Shown one piece after another: positions 24,049-33,200 of a DNA stretch of 64,000 nt. Below the pieces are notes generated by a model, which was given only the letters and a program-made list of their open reading frames with translations, did no database searches and was not told the DNA's origin. Origin of the DNA: Burkholderia sp. 4M9327F10 (lineage in GTDB: Bacteria; Pseudomonadota; Gammaproteobacteria; Burkholderiales; Burkholderiaceae). The stretch covers positions 1 to 64,000 of the forward strand of contig NZ_SCNV01000016.1 of NCBI RefSeq assembly GCF_005503145.1. Reading direction: 5' to 3'. Made by a program: the position numbers and the translations under genes. Position 1 is the stretch's first letter. Every line of letters starts with the position of its first letter.

Positions 24049-25044
24049 ATGTGGATCAAGCGAAGCGACAGGATTGCACTGCGGGGCGACGATATTGCCC
24101 GCAGCGAAATCACGCCGAGGCGCGTGTATGAGAACCGGCGGCGCGTGCTGCGGGCAGCCGGCGCGGCAGCGATGGGGAGTCTGATCGGCGCGAGCGGTGA
24201 GGCGTTCGCCGAATATTCGTCTCCCGACGCGAAGGGACAGAAGTTGTCGGCGAAGACGAATGCCAGGTTCGTAGCAACGGATAAAGTCACGTCTTACAAA
24301 GACATTACCACCTACAACAACTTCTACGAGTTCGGGACCGACAAGAGCGACCCGGCACAGAACGCCGGCACATTGCGGCCGCATCCCTGGCGCGTGAGCG
24401 TCGAGGGCGAGGTGAAGAACGCCAAGGTATACGACATCGACGATCTGCTGAAGATGGCGCCGCTCGAGGAGCGCGTGTACCGGCACCGCTGCGTCGAGGG
24501 CTGGTCGATGGTGATGCCGTGGATCGGCTTTCCTTTGTCGGAGCTGATCAAGCGGGCCCAGCCTAACGGCAATGCCAGGTACGTACAGTTCATCACGCTG
24601 GCCGATCCGTCGCAGATGCCGGGCCTGGCCACGCCGATTCTGGACTGGCCGTACTCCGAGGGACTGCGGATGGATGAAGCAATGAATCCGCTGACCTTGC
24701 TGACGGTGGGCCTCTACGGTGACGTGCTACCCAACCAGAACGGTGCGCCGCTGCGGATCATCGTTCCCTGGAAATACGGCTTCAAGAGCGGCAAGTCGCT
24801 GGTGAAGATCCGCTTCGTCGACAAGCAGCCGGCCACGAGCTGGAACACCTACGCACCGAACGAATACGGCTTCTACTCGAACGTGAATCCGAATGTCGAC
24901 CATCCGCGCTGGAGCCAGGCCACCGAGCGGCGCATCGGCGAAGACGGTTTCTTCACGCCCAAGAGAAAGACGCTGATGTTCAATGGCTATGGCGATCTGG
25001 TCGCGTCGCTGTATCAGGGCATGGACCTGAAGAAGAACTTCTGA
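24049..25044 (+). CDS. msrP: Periplasmic methionine sulfoxide reductase catalytic subunit MsrP (YedY)
   Basis: A 331-residue molybdopterin enzyme that repairs oxidised Met in periplasmic proteins. A Tat signal is visible (NRRRVLRAAGAAAM, then a hydrophobic stretch ending EAFA). Cys148 in YRHRCVEGWSMVMPW is the Mo ligand. ATG 24049 is chosen with AGGA at eight bases; 18 upstream in-frame codons lack a ribosome binding site. It pairs with msrQ, 17 bases downstream, its haem partner in the membrane. Confidence 0.96.
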   Translation: MWIKRSDRIALRGDDIARSEITPRRVYENRRRVLRAAGAAAMGSLIGASGEAFAEYSSPDAKGQKLSAKTNARFVATDKVTSYKDITTYNNFYEFGTDKSDPAQNAGTLRPHPWRVSVEGEVKNAKVYDIDDLLKMAPLEERVYRHRCVEGWSMVMPWIGFPLSELIKRAQPNGNARYVQFITLADPSQMPGLATPILDWPYSEGLRMDEAMNPLTLLTVGLYGDVLPNQNGAPLRIIVPWKYGFKSGKSLVKIRFVDKQPATSWNTYAPNEYGFYSNVNPNVDHPRWSQATERRIGEDGFFTPKRKTLMFNGYGDLVASLYQGMDLKKNF

Positions 25045-25061
25045 GCTGGGCGGGAATCACC

Positions 25062-25754
25062 ATGACCTCCGAAACACCGTCCGTGTCCGAACCCGCCTCG
25101 CGGCGTCAGCCGTCTGCTGCAAAACGTCCCGCCGCCGCGGGCGCTCGCTGGGTGGGGCCGGCGAAGATCGCCGTCTTCGTCGCGGCGTGGTATCCGCTCG
25201 CGCGCATCGTCCTGTTCGGCCTCACCGACCGGCTCGGCGCCAATCCGATCGAATTCATCACGCGCTCAACCGGTCTGTGGACGCTGGTGTTCCTGTGCAT
25301 CACGCTTGCTGTGACGCCGTTGCGCCGCCTGACGGGCGTGAACGCACTGGCGCGGTTTCGCCGCATGCTCGGGCTATACGCGTTCTTCTACGCGACGCTG
25401 CATTTCACAACCTACCTGTGGTTCGATAAATGGTTTGATGTGGCGGCGATCCTGAAGGATATCGGCAAGCGTCCGTTCATCATGGTGGGTTTCGCCGCCT
25501 TCTTGCTGCTGATCGCGCTGGCTGTGACCTCGCCGCGCGCGATGGTGCGCAAGCTCGGGCGCCGCTGGCAGACGCTGCACCGCGCGATTTACGCGATCGG
25601 CGTGCTGGCGATCCTGCATTTCTGGTGGATGAAATCCGGCAAGCACGACCTGCTGCTGCCGAAGATCTACGGCGCGATCATGCTAGGCTTGCTGGGCTGG
25701 CGGTTGCTTGTGTGGCTGCGCGAGAGGATGGCTGTGCCGGCGGCGAAGAGGTGA
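25062..25754 (+). CDS. msrQ: Haem-binding membrane subunit MsrQ (YedZ)
   Basis: A 230-residue ferric-reductase-like transmembrane protein with about six helices and conserved histidines (YATLHFTTYLWFDKW, WQTLHRAIYAIGVLAILHFWWM). It passes quinone electrons to MsrP. The first 30 residues are an extra Pro/Ala-rich cytoplasmic stretch. The gene is followed by a bidirectional terminator shared with lysA. Confidence 0.95.
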   Translation: MTSETPSVSEPASRRQPSAAKRPAAAGARWVGPAKIAVFVAAWYPLARIVLFGLTDRLGANPIEFITRSTGLWTLVFLCITLAVTPLRRLTGVNALARFRRMLGLYAFFYATLHFTTYLWFDKWFDVAAILKDIGKRPFIMVGFAAFLLLIALAVTSPRAMVRKLGRRWQTLHRAIYAIGVLAILHFWWMKSGKHDLLLPKIYGAIMLGLLGWRLLVWLRERMAVPAAKR

Positions 25755-25790
25755 TGGTGCGCGGCTGGCCGTTTTAAGTATCGGGCAAAG

Positions 25791-25823
25791 AAAAAGGCGA
25801 TGCCACCATGGCATCGCCTTTTT
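25791..25823. terminator. Bidirectional intrinsic terminator between msrQ and lysA
   Basis: AAAAAGGCGATGCC (25791-25804) pairs perfectly with GGCATCGCCTTTTT (25810-25823) across ACCAT. With A5 on one side and T5 on the other it works for both convergent genes. Confidence 0.93.
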
Positions 25824-25867
25824 CATTTGCTGCGTGTCGAACTGTTCGCTTGCGCTTGCTCGGCCGC

Positions 25868-27130
25868 TCAATCGGGCAGGATGGCTTCGCCGGCGAACAA
25901 CTGCTTGACGTCTTCACGCGCACGAACCAGGTGCACCTTGTCACCGTCCACCATAACCTCGGCAGCACGCGCACGCGTGTTGTAGTTCGAGCTCATCACG
26001 AAACCGTAGGCGCCGGCCGAGCGCAGGGCGATCAGGTCGCCCGGTTCGATCGCCAGCAGCCGTTCGCGGCCGAGCCAGTCGCCGCTTTCGCAGACCGGGC
26101 CGACCACGTCGTACACATGCGCCGGGGAATCGCGCTTCACGACCGGTTCGATGGCGTGGTACGCCTCGTACATGGCCGGGCGCGCCAGATCGTTCATCGC
26201 CGCGTCGACGATGGCGAAGTTCTTTTCCGCGCCGGGCTTGAGAAACTCCACACGCGTGAGCAACACGCCGGCATTGCCCACCAGCGAACGACCCGGCTCG
26301 AAATACACCTCGCGATGGCCGTGACCGCGCGCTTCGATACGATCGAGCACTGTGCGCACGAACTCGCCGATCTCCGGCGGCGTTTCGTCGTCATAGGTGA
26401 TGCCGAGGCCGCCACCCACGTCGATGTGGCGGATCGACAGGCCGTCCGCTTCGATCTGTTCGACCAGTTCCAGCAGTTTGTCCACCGCGTCCAGATAGGG
26501 CGCGACTTCGGTGATCTGCGAGCCGATATGGCAGTCGATTCCGACCACCTCGAGGTGCGTCATGGCCGCAGCGGCGCGATAGGTGGCGCGCGCTTCGTCG
26601 AACGCCACGCCGAACTTGTTCGACTTCAGGCCGGTGGAAATGTACGGGTGCGTTTTCGCGTCGACGTCGGGATTCACGCGCAGCGAAACAGGCGCTTTCC
26701 TGCCCATTGAGGCGGCCACGGCATTCAGCCGGTCGAGCTCGGGAATCGATTCGACGTTGAAGCCTTTGACGCCCGCTTCCAGCGCCTCGCGCATTTCAGC
26801 GGCGCTCTTGCCGACCCCTGAAAACACGACGTTTTCCGCTTTGCCACCGGCAGCCAGCACGCGCGCCAGTTCCCCACCGGAGACGATGTCGAAGCCTGCG
26901 CCGAGCCTTGCGAATACGTTTAGCACAGCGAGATTGCTGTTTGCCTTGACGGCCACATGCACGGTGGCGCGGCGGCCCGCGCATGCGCCCGCATAGGCTT
27001 GCCATGCAGCGCTCAGCGCTGCACGCGAATACACGTACAGCGGCGTGCCGAACTGTTCGGCGAGAGAAACGGCGGACACGCCTTCGGCGTGCAGGACGCC
27101 GTCGACATAGTCAAATGCGGATCGAGTCAT
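25868..27130 (-). CDS. lysA: Diaminopimelate decarboxylase
   Basis: A 420-residue PLP enzyme that makes lysine from meso-diaminopimelate. The PLP lysine is Lys62 in VAVKANSN; other motifs are the glycine-rich DVGGGLGITY, EPGRSLVGNAG and GPVCESGDWLG, whose Cys belongs to the active site. It lies nine bases after lptM, as in many proteobacteria where lptM-lysA or lptM-dapF are linked. Confidence 0.97.
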   Translation of the reverse strand: MTRSAFDYVDGVLHAEGVSAVSLAEQFGTPLYVYSRAALSAAWQAYAGACAGRRATVHVAVKANSNLAVLNVFARLGAGFDIVSGGELARVLAAGGKAENVVFSGVGKSAAEMREALEAGVKGFNVESIPELDRLNAVAASMGRKAPVSLRVNPDVDAKTHPYISTGLKSNKFGVAFDEARATYRAAAAMTHLEVVGIDCHIGSQITEVAPYLDAVDKLLELVEQIEADGLSIRHIDVGGGLGITYDDETPPEIGEFVRTVLDRIEARGHGHREVYFEPGRSLVGNAGVLLTRVEFLKPGAEKNFAIVDAAMNDLARPAMYEAYHAIEPVVKRDSPAHVYDVVGPVCESGDWLGRERLLAIEPGDLIALRSAGAYGFVMSSNYNTRARAAEVMVDGDKVHLVRAREDVKQLFAGEAILPD

Positions 27131-27139
27131 GCGAAAGTC

Positions 27140-27469
27140 TTATTGAACAGGGGTGCTATCCGAGGCCGGCGGTTGCGGTGCGGAGGCAGCCGAATCGGGA
27201 ACGGTACGGAGTTCGGTTTCCGGCGAAAGCGTGAGCGGCGTGCCCGATGTATCGGGGATCGTGCCGGAGGCCGCTTGCGAATCCGGTTTTACTGCTTCAG
27301 TGGACGGCGTTTGGGTTGGGTCGACGGGTTTCGCCGGCAAGGGCGGCACGGTCGGCATGTAGAGCGGTCCGCGCTGCCCGCAGCCGCTAAGCGCGCAACC
27401 TGCGACAATGACCGATGCGGCTACAATCGCGCGGGGCGCCACTGTGCGCATCCGAGAAACGACTCGCAT
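27140..27469 (-). CDS. lptM: LptM (YifL)-type small lipoprotein
   Basis: A 109-residue lipoprotein. The signal ends in lipobox LSGC, followed directly by GQRGPLYMP, the hallmark of LptM/YifL, which in E. coli helps LptD mature with correct disulfides. The remainder is Pro/Ser/Thr-rich and disordered, longer than the 67-residue E. coli form. AGGGA lies before the start at 27469. It precedes lysA and is divergent from cyaY, the same neighbour set as E. coli cyaY-yifL. Confidence 0.9.
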   Translation of the reverse strand: MRVVSRMRTVAPRAIVAASVIVAGCALSGCGQRGPLYMPTVPPLPAKPVDPTQTPSTEAVKPDSQAASGTIPDTSGTPLTLSPETELRTVPDSAASAPQPPASDSTPVQ

Positions 27470-27504
27470 GACTGTCCCTGAAAAAATGATCGTTGGAGTT
27501 TAGC

Positions 27505-27822
27505 ATGTCCGATAGCGAATACCTGACCCGCGCCGAGGCCGCGCTTGCGGCCATCGAACGCACGCTCGACGATACGGAAGTCGATATCGAGTTCGAGCGC
27601 AGCGGCAATGTTCTGACGCTCGAATTCGAGAATGGCACGAAGATCATCGTGAATCTGCAGCCGCCGATGCAGGAAATCTGGATCGCGGCAAAGGCCGGCG
27701 GTTTCCATTTCCGCTTTACCGACGGCGCGTGGCACGACACCCGCAGCGGCACCGAGTTTTTCGCTGCGCTCTCTGACTATGCGACGCAGCAGGCCGGCGA
27801 GCCGGTTCGTTTCCAGCCGTAA
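27505..27822 (+). CDS. cyaY: Iron-sulfur cluster assembly protein CyaY (frataxin)
   Basis: A 105-residue frataxin. The acidic helix (AALAAIERTLDDTEVDIEFE) used for iron binding, the beta strand NVLTLEFENGTKIIVN and the conserved NLQPPMQEIWIAAKAGGFHF are present. It modulates IscS in Fe-S assembly. ATG 27505 with GGAG (27495-27498) is preferred over the upstream in-frame TTG. Confidence 0.95.
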   Translation: MSDSEYLTRAEAALAAIERTLDDTEVDIEFERSGNVLTLEFENGTKIIVNLQPPMQEIWIAAKAGGFHFRFTDGAWHDTRSGTEFFAALSDYATQQAGEPVRFQP

Positions 27823-27855
27823 GCGCGCCCCAACCAGCGCGCGCCGGCAAACCGG

Positions 27856-30279
27856 CTAATGGCCGCGGAACAGGTTCATGATGTCCTGCTTTTCCTGATC
27901 CCCGACCTGTTCCGGTGCGGGCGCCGGCGCTGCACCGGGCGCCGCATCGCTCGAGTCCGCATCCAGATCGGCCTGACTCACCCCAACGGTTGAAACGAAA
28001 CCGTTCCCTGGTGTGAAGTTGTCGAAATACAGTTCGTCGCCGAGCGTGACAACCCCTTGCGGCATCGGCATCTTGTATTCGGGAACGCCCTTCAGTGCCT
28101 TGCTCATGTAATCGATCCACACCGGCAAGGCCAGACCGCCGCCGGTTTCCTTGTCACCGAGGCTGCGCGGATTGTCGTAGCCGATCCACGCGATGGCGGT
28201 GAGCGTGTGCTGGTAGCCCGCGAACCACGCATCGCGTGAATCGTTGGTCGTGCCGGTTTTGCCGGCGAGATCGGTGCGCTTCAGAACATTGCTCTTTGCC
28301 CCGGTGCCGCGCTGTGCGACGCTTTGCAGCAGGCTGTTCATCACGTAGGCGTTGCGCACGTCGATCGCGTACGGCGCACTCTGTCCTGCGACGAGCGGCT
28401 TGGCTTGCGCCACGACACTGCCGCGCTGGTCGGTCACTTCCGCAATCAGATACGGGTTGATGCGATACCCGCCGTTGGCGAACACCGAAAAGCCGCCAGC
28501 CATCTGCAACGGTGTGACGAGACCCGCGCCGAGTGCCATCGGCAGATAGGCCGGGTGGCGGTCCGCATCGAAGCCGAAACGCGTGATGTACTGCTGCGCG
28601 TATTTCGGGCCGATCTGGTTGAGGATGCGGATCGACACGAGGTTTTTCGACTTCTGCAGCGCGGTGCGCATCGTCATGGGACCGTCGAAGCCGCCGCCGT
28701 AGTTCTTCGGCTCCCACGCCTGGCCACCGGTTTCCGCGGCGCTGAAGAAGAGGGGTGCGTCGTTGATGACGGTGGCCGGCCCGAGCCCCTTTTCCAGCGA
28801 AGCAGAATAGATAAACGGCTTGAAACTCGAGCCCGGCTGCCGCCACGCCTGGGTGACGTGGTTGAACTTGTTCTTGTTGAAGTCGAAACCGCCAACTAGC
28901 GCGCGGATCGCACCGTCTTGCGGCACGACCGAGATAAAGGCGCCCTCGACCTGTGGCAACTGTGTGATCGACCAGCTACCGTCGTCACCCTTGACGACCC
29001 GGATGATCGCGCCAGGACGGATGCGCTGATTCGGCTGCGCGCGCGGGCCGAGCGCGAACGCGGCGAAGCGCAGACCGTCGCCCTGCAACGTGGCGACATT
29101 GCCATCGGCGAGAGTCGCCTCGACCTGCTTCGGATTGGCCGTGGTGACCACCGCCGCGATGATTTCGCCGTTGTCGGGATGTTCGAGCAACGCGTCGTCG
29201 ATGGCCTGTTCGCGCTCGTCTGCGTCGGTGGGCAGATCGATAAATGCTTCCGGCCCGCGATAGCCGTGGCGCCGCTCATAGTCCATCAGGCCTTTACGCA
29301 ACGCGCGGTACGCCACGTCCTGGTCCGCCGAGTCGATGGTTGTCACGACGTTCAGCCCACGCGTATAGGCCTCTTCGTGATACTGCGCATACATCATCTG
29401 ACGGACCATTTCCGCGACGTATTCCGCGTGCACGCTGAACTCTTTGCCCGCGCCCTTGACGGCGAGCGGCTGCCTGCTTGCTTCGTCGTACTGCTCTTGC
29501 GTGATGTAGTGCAACTCGAGCATGCGCTGCAGGATGTACTCCTGACGAACCTTGGCGCGCTTCGGGTTGACGACCGGGTTATAGGCAGAAGGGGCCTTGG
29601 GAAGGCCGGCGAGCATCGCAGACTCGGCGAGCGTCAGGTCCTTCATGTCCTTGCCGAAATAGACTCGCGCCGCGCTGGCAAAGCCGTACGCGCGCTGGCC
29701 CAGATAGATCTGATTCATGTACACCTCGAGAATCTGATCTTTCGACAGCTTCGACTCAATTTTGTACGCGAGCAACATCTCGTAGATCTTACGCGTGTAG
29801 GTTTTTTCGCTCGAGAGAAAGAAGTTGCGCGCCACCTGCATGGTGATCGTGCTGGCGCCTTGCGTAGCGTGTCCGTTGGTCAGCGCCACAAAACCGGCAC
29901 GCGCAATACCCGTCAGGTCGACCCCGCCGTGATCGTAGAAACGTGCGTCTTCAATGGCGAGCACAGCCTTCTTGAGGCTGTCCGGCACGTCCTGAATATG
30001 CACGACGTCGCGCCGCTCTTCGCCGAATTCGCCGATCAGCACATGGTCCGCCGTGTAAATGCGCAGCGGCACTTTCGGGCGGTAATCGGTGAGTGCGTCA
30101 AGCGAAGGCAGGTTCGGGGTGGCCACGACCAGCGCGTAGCCGAGCACGAGTCCCGCACACGCGATGCCGGCGAACATGAGACCTACCAGCCCCAGAACGA
30201 GCTTCAACCACAGTGGACGTTTGCGCTTCTGCCCGGCGGGTGGCGAGGGCGGCGGGGACGTAGGGGACGAGGATTGCAT
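27856..30279 (-). CDS. mrcA: Penicillin-binding protein 1A (class A, bifunctional)
   Basis: An 807-residue bifunctional peptidoglycan synthase. After a Pro-rich cytoplasmic tail and one membrane helix, the glycosyltransferase (GT51) domain shows EDARFYDHGGVDLTGI and the transpeptidase domain shows SSFK in GSSFKPFIYS, SKN in QKSKNLVS and KTG in KTGTTND. The start at 30279 is used because a TATAAT on the minus strand (30305-30310) lies within the 15-codon extension that would begin at 30324. It is divergent from the pilus genes, the classic ponA-pilMNOPQ layout. Confidence 0.95.
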   Translation of the reverse strand: MQSSSPTSPPPSPPAGQKRKRPLWLKLVLGLVGLMFAGIACAGLVLGYALVVATPNLPSLDALTDYRPKVPLRIYTADHVLIGEFGEERRDVVHIQDVPDSLKKAVLAIEDARFYDHGGVDLTGIARAGFVALTNGHATQGASTITMQVARNFFLSSEKTYTRKIYEMLLAYKIESKLSKDQILEVYMNQIYLGQRAYGFASAARVYFGKDMKDLTLAESAMLAGLPKAPSAYNPVVNPKRAKVRQEYILQRMLELHYITQEQYDEASRQPLAVKGAGKEFSVHAEYVAEMVRQMMYAQYHEEAYTRGLNVVTTIDSADQDVAYRALRKGLMDYERRHGYRGPEAFIDLPTDADEREQAIDDALLEHPDNGEIIAAVVTTANPKQVEATLADGNVATLQGDGLRFAAFALGPRAQPNQRIRPGAIIRVVKGDDGSWSITQLPQVEGAFISVVPQDGAIRALVGGFDFNKNKFNHVTQAWRQPGSSFKPFIYSASLEKGLGPATVINDAPLFFSAAETGGQAWEPKNYGGGFDGPMTMRTALQKSKNLVSIRILNQIGPKYAQQYITRFGFDADRHPAYLPMALGAGLVTPLQMAGGFSVFANGGYRINPYLIAEVTDQRGSVVAQAKPLVAGQSAPYAIDVRNAYVMNSLLQSVAQRGTGAKSNVLKRTDLAGKTGTTNDSRDAWFAGYQHTLTAIAWIGYDNPRSLGDKETGGGLALPVWIDYMSKALKGVPEYKMPMPQGVVTLGDELYFDNFTPGNGFVSTVGVSQADLDADSSDAAPGAAPAPAPEQVGDQEKQDIMNLFRGH

Positions 30280-30616
30280 ATGAACACCAAAAAACAGTCC
30301 CGCGATTATAGCCGCCAGGCTCATCAGCTTTCGGCATGCTTACGGATGGGCGCCATGCCGCGCGGGGGATGACCTTACTGTAGACGCTTTGAGGTCGCCC
30401 CGGGGGTGTAGGCGTTCACGTTAGCCATCCGGCTGAATATCGCGCAACGCAGCGACTGCGCACAATTCTCCTACCAAGAAACAGCAGGGCATTCCCGCGT
30501 TTTCCGGTCTCGCCGGAGGCATGACGCACAGCGTCTGGAGCGGGGTGCCCAGTACTCGCGAGCGAATGGTTTGCCGCGCGTATCGCCTGTTTGGCATCTG
30601 TGTGAAGGGAGGCAGG
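30280..30616. other. Divergent intergenic region between mrcA and pilM
   Basis: In this 337-base gap the only clear element is a perfect -10 TATAAT on the minus strand (30305-30310) for mrcA, with no convincing -35. For pilM no consensus promoter is seen. The region continues the pilM frame from 30521, but the strong ribosome binding site GGGAGG (30607-30612) puts the start at 30617. Confidence 0.5.
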
Positions 30617-31615
30617 ATGGCGTTCGGAAGTTCGTTGCTGGTAAAGGTGCGGCGTTTTGCTGCGGGAATCGATGTGAGTCCGCAGGCGGTGAGGCTGGTG
30701 GTGTTGAGTCAGCGTGTGCCTGTAGGTGGTCCCGTGCGGATTGAATACCTCGCGGCTGTGCCGCTGGCTGCGGGGGCGATGGCAGGCGTCGAGATCGTGG
30801 ATCGCGTGGCGGTGATCCGCGCATTGCGCGATGTGTTCGCGGAACTGCCGCGATCCTGCGCATCCAGCTCGTTGCGCTGCGCCATGGCGCTGCCCGCCTC
30901 GGCGACGCTGATGTCGAGCTTGCCGCTGGCTCGACTGGGCGGCGTAAGTGACGTAAGCGACGTAAGCGGCGTAACGCCAGCGAGCGGCGCCTCGCTTGCG
31001 GCGCTGGAGTCGGCCGTGTTGAGTGAAGCGGAGCGGATCGCGGGGATCGAGCGTCATGCGCTCGCAGTAGACTGGTTCATCGACCGCTCGCCGCGCCGCG
31101 CGGATTGCGTGACGATCGCGGCAGCCACGCGCCAGCATCTGGAGGCGCGCATCGAGTGTGCGGCAGCGGCCGGCGTGACGTTGACGGCAATCGACGGCGA
31201 GCCGCACGCTGCGCTGCGCGCGCTGGTGCACACAGCCGCGCTGGAGCTGGAGCCGCACGAACCCTATGCGGCAATCTGGGTTGGCGCAGACGGCGTGTAT
31301 GGCTGGCGCATTGCCGGGGAAGCGGTCGCCGGTGAGATGCACTATCCCGCCCCCGAGCACGAAGATCTGGCTGACGCGTTGCGCGACCTTGTAGACGGCG
31401 GCGCACTTGGCTGCGCATTGCTCGGAGGTGAACTGGATCTGCTCGATGGAGTCGGTTTTTCTGTCGCCGATTTCGGTGACGTGCTGGGCTGCACGGTGCT
31501 GCCGTTCGAATGCGTGGCAATGGGCGACTGCGCACGCCCATTGTCCGCGGAGTTACTGCGCGAGCCTAACTGCGTGGTGGCGTTCGGTCTTGCGTTGCGT
31601 GGGGTGATGGAATGA
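30617..31615 (+). CDS. pilM: PilM-like type IV pilus inner-membrane assembly ATPase-fold protein
   Basis: A 332-residue actin-like PilM-type protein. It starts MAFGSSLLVKVRRFAAGIDVSPQAVRLVVLS, the usual PilM opening where an N-terminal strand senses PilN. It is part of the cytoplasmic collar of type IV pili that links motor ATPases to PilN/PilO. The sequence is divergent from the textbook protein, so assignment leans on gene order (pilM-N-O-Q between mrcA and aroK). A four-copy 9-bp repeat lies inside it. Its stop overlaps the pilN start (ATGA). Confidence 0.85.
   Translation: MAFGSSLLVKVRRFAAGIDVSPQAVRLVVLSQRVPVGGPVRIEYLAAVPLAAGAMAGVEIVDRVAVIRALRDVFAELPRSCASSSLRCAMALPASATLMSSLPLARLGGVSDVSDVSGVTPASGASLAALESAVLSEAERIAGIERHALAVDWFIDRSPRRADCVTIAAATRQHLEARIECAAAAGVTLTAIDGEPHAALRALVHTAALELEPHEPYAAIWVGADGVYGWRIAGEAVAGEMHYPAPEHEDLADALRDLVDGGALGCALLGGELDLLDGVGFSVADFGDVLGCTVLPFECVAMGDCARPLSAELLREPNCVVAFGLALRGVME
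30941..30976 (+). repeat. Four tandem 9-bp repeats inside pilM
   Basis: GGCGTAAGT, GACGTAAGC, GACGTAAGC and GGCGTAACG follow head to tail, coding for a (G/D)VS-type tripeptide repeat (GVSDVSDVSGV). Being in multiples of nine, copy changes keep the frame. The GTA/AGC/AGT codon choice is unusual for the gene. Confidence 0.85.
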
Positions 31616-32295
31616 TGTGGATGAACTCGCGCATGGGGGCGGCCGGCCAGGCGATCTGGATCGGCGGCTTCAATCTTCTGCCGTACCGCCAACGCGACGC
31701 CCGGCGCGCCCGGCGACGGCGCCTGCTCGAATGGCTCGGCGCCGCATTGCTGGGCTGCACGGCGGTGCTGGCGGTGGCCGGCTGGCAGACCTTCGAACGT
31801 GTGCGACTGGACGCGCAGCGTGCGGCGACCGAGCACGAACTGGTGGGGCTGGCGGCGCCGCTTGCGGAGCACGCGCGGCTGCATCGCGAGGTTGATCAGC
31901 GCAACCAGCGTTCCGCGCGTGCAGTCACGCTATCAGGACCGCTTGTACGGCTGCTCGATCTGCTCGATACCTTGAGCCGCATGCCCGCAGATGACGTCAC
32001 CCTGCAACAGCTACGACAGCGCGGGCACGAGACCGAGCTGCTCGCGACTTCGAGAGATCCTTTGGCATCCACCTTGTGGCTCAAGCAATTGAGCGCGGTG
32101 CGTGGTGTGAAAAGCGCCGAGGTTGCTGATCTGCGTCCCTTGGTGCGTGCCGGACGCGAGACTGCAACGAGCGGACGCGGTTCGATCGAGCTTGCCGCAC
32201 GCTTGCAGTGGGACGATGCCGCCAAAGACGGGCCGCAGGGCGTTTTCGCTGGCGGGCAATCGCGTGGGCCGGGTCGCCCAGGAGGTGCGCGATGA
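31612..32295 (+). CDS. pilN: PilN-like type IV pilus assembly protein
   Basis: A 227-residue bitopic protein. The cytoplasmic motif FNLLPYRQRDARRARRRR is the hallmark of PilN (binding PilM); one membrane helix (AALLGCTAVLAVAGWQTF) and a periplasmic ferredoxin-like domain follow. The last 40 residues are Gly/Arg-rich and look unstructured. It overlaps pilM and the next gene by four bases each. Confidence 0.88.
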   Translation: MMWMNSRMGAAGQAIWIGGFNLLPYRQRDARRARRRRLLEWLGAALLGCTAVLAVAGWQTFERVRLDAQRAATEHELVGLAAPLAEHARLHREVDQRNQRSARAVTLSGPLVRLLDLLDTLSRMPADDVTLQQLRQRGHETELLATSRDPLASTLWLKQLSAVRGVKSAEVADLRPLVRAGRETATSGRGSIELAARLQWDDAAKDGPQGVFAGGQSRGPGRPGGAR

Positions 32296-33200
32296 GTACC
32301 CTGTTTGCCCCGCATGCCACAGGAGCGGATGGGGCGGCGCGACCCTCGACCTGGTTGAACCGCCTGCGCGTACCGCTCGCGCAGTGGAGCGGGCGGCGCA
32401 GATTTGTGGTGGGTGGGCTGATCGGCATCGCCGTGTTTTGCGCCGGCGCAAACGCGTGGATCTCCACCGATCTGGCCGGTGTGCACGCGGGCCGTGCAGC
32501 GCTTGTCGAAGCTCGACATCGGCTCGTCAAGGCGCAGCACTCGCTCGGCCAGTTACCTGAATTGCGTCGGAGCGTCGCAGCGCTGCCGATCGGACCGGTG
32601 CCGCAGCCGTGGACGCCAGCTGACGACGTGCGCCTGATCTCACTGCTCGCCGCCCGCACTGGCGTTACCTTGCTCACTCTGGCGCCGGGGGCCGGAAACG
32701 GTGCAGGACTTGATGCGATGAGCTCGATGCACCTGACTGCGCAGGCCGACTTCCTGCACCTGCTGGTATTCCTGCGCGGCCTGTCGGACTTGCCGCTGCT
32801 GGTTGTGCCCGAAGACGTGACCGTCAGGCGTAGCGCGGGTGTCCTGCTCATCAGCGCGAACCTGCACCTGTTCCATGCGCTGACCCCTGCACCGGGCCGC
32901 CCCGAGCTTTTCGCCGACGAAGACCTGGAGGCCGACGACGAGGAAGTGGAATTCGACGACCCGTTTTCACTGCAACGGCAAGCGGATGGGGCCGAAGTGC
33001 AAATCAGCCTTTTACGGCTGGTCGGTCTGCTGCGCGACAGCGCGCGTGGCCTCGCGCTGCTCGAAACCGCCGATGGCGCCACCGCGGTCGAGCGAGGCCA
33101 GCGGGTAGGCGACGACCGGGTCACGGGCATGGACGCGCTCAGTATCACCCTGACGAATCGTGCCGGTACCCGCACGCTAGCCTTGACGGAGGCCTCATGA
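32292..33200 (+). CDS. pilO: PilO-like protein with a C-terminal PilP-like domain
   Basis: A 302-residue protein. Residues about 30-70 include a membrane helix (FVVGGLIGIAVFCAGANAW) followed by a coiled-coil and PilO-like periplasmic domain to about 195. After an acidic linker (DEDLEADDEEVEFDDP) comes a PilP-like segment (LLRDSARGLALLETADGATAVERGQRVGDDRVTGMD). No separate pilP exists before pilQ, so the two functions appear fused. ATG 32292 has GGAGG (32281-32285) upstream and overlaps the pilN stop (ATGA). The PilP match is by pattern, not search. Confidence 0.75.
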   Translation: MSTLFAPHATGADGAARPSTWLNRLRVPLAQWSGRRRFVVGGLIGIAVFCAGANAWISTDLAGVHAGRAALVEARHRLVKAQHSLGQLPELRRSVAALPIGPVPQPWTPADDVRLISLLAARTGVTLLTLAPGAGNGAGLDAMSSMHLTAQADFLHLLVFLRGLSDLPLLVVPEDVTVRRSAGVLLISANLHLFHALTPAPGRPELFADEDLEADDEEVEFDDPFSLQRQADGAEVQISLLRLVGLLRDSARGLALLETADGATAVERGQRVGDDRVTGMDALSITLTNRAGTRTLALTEAS

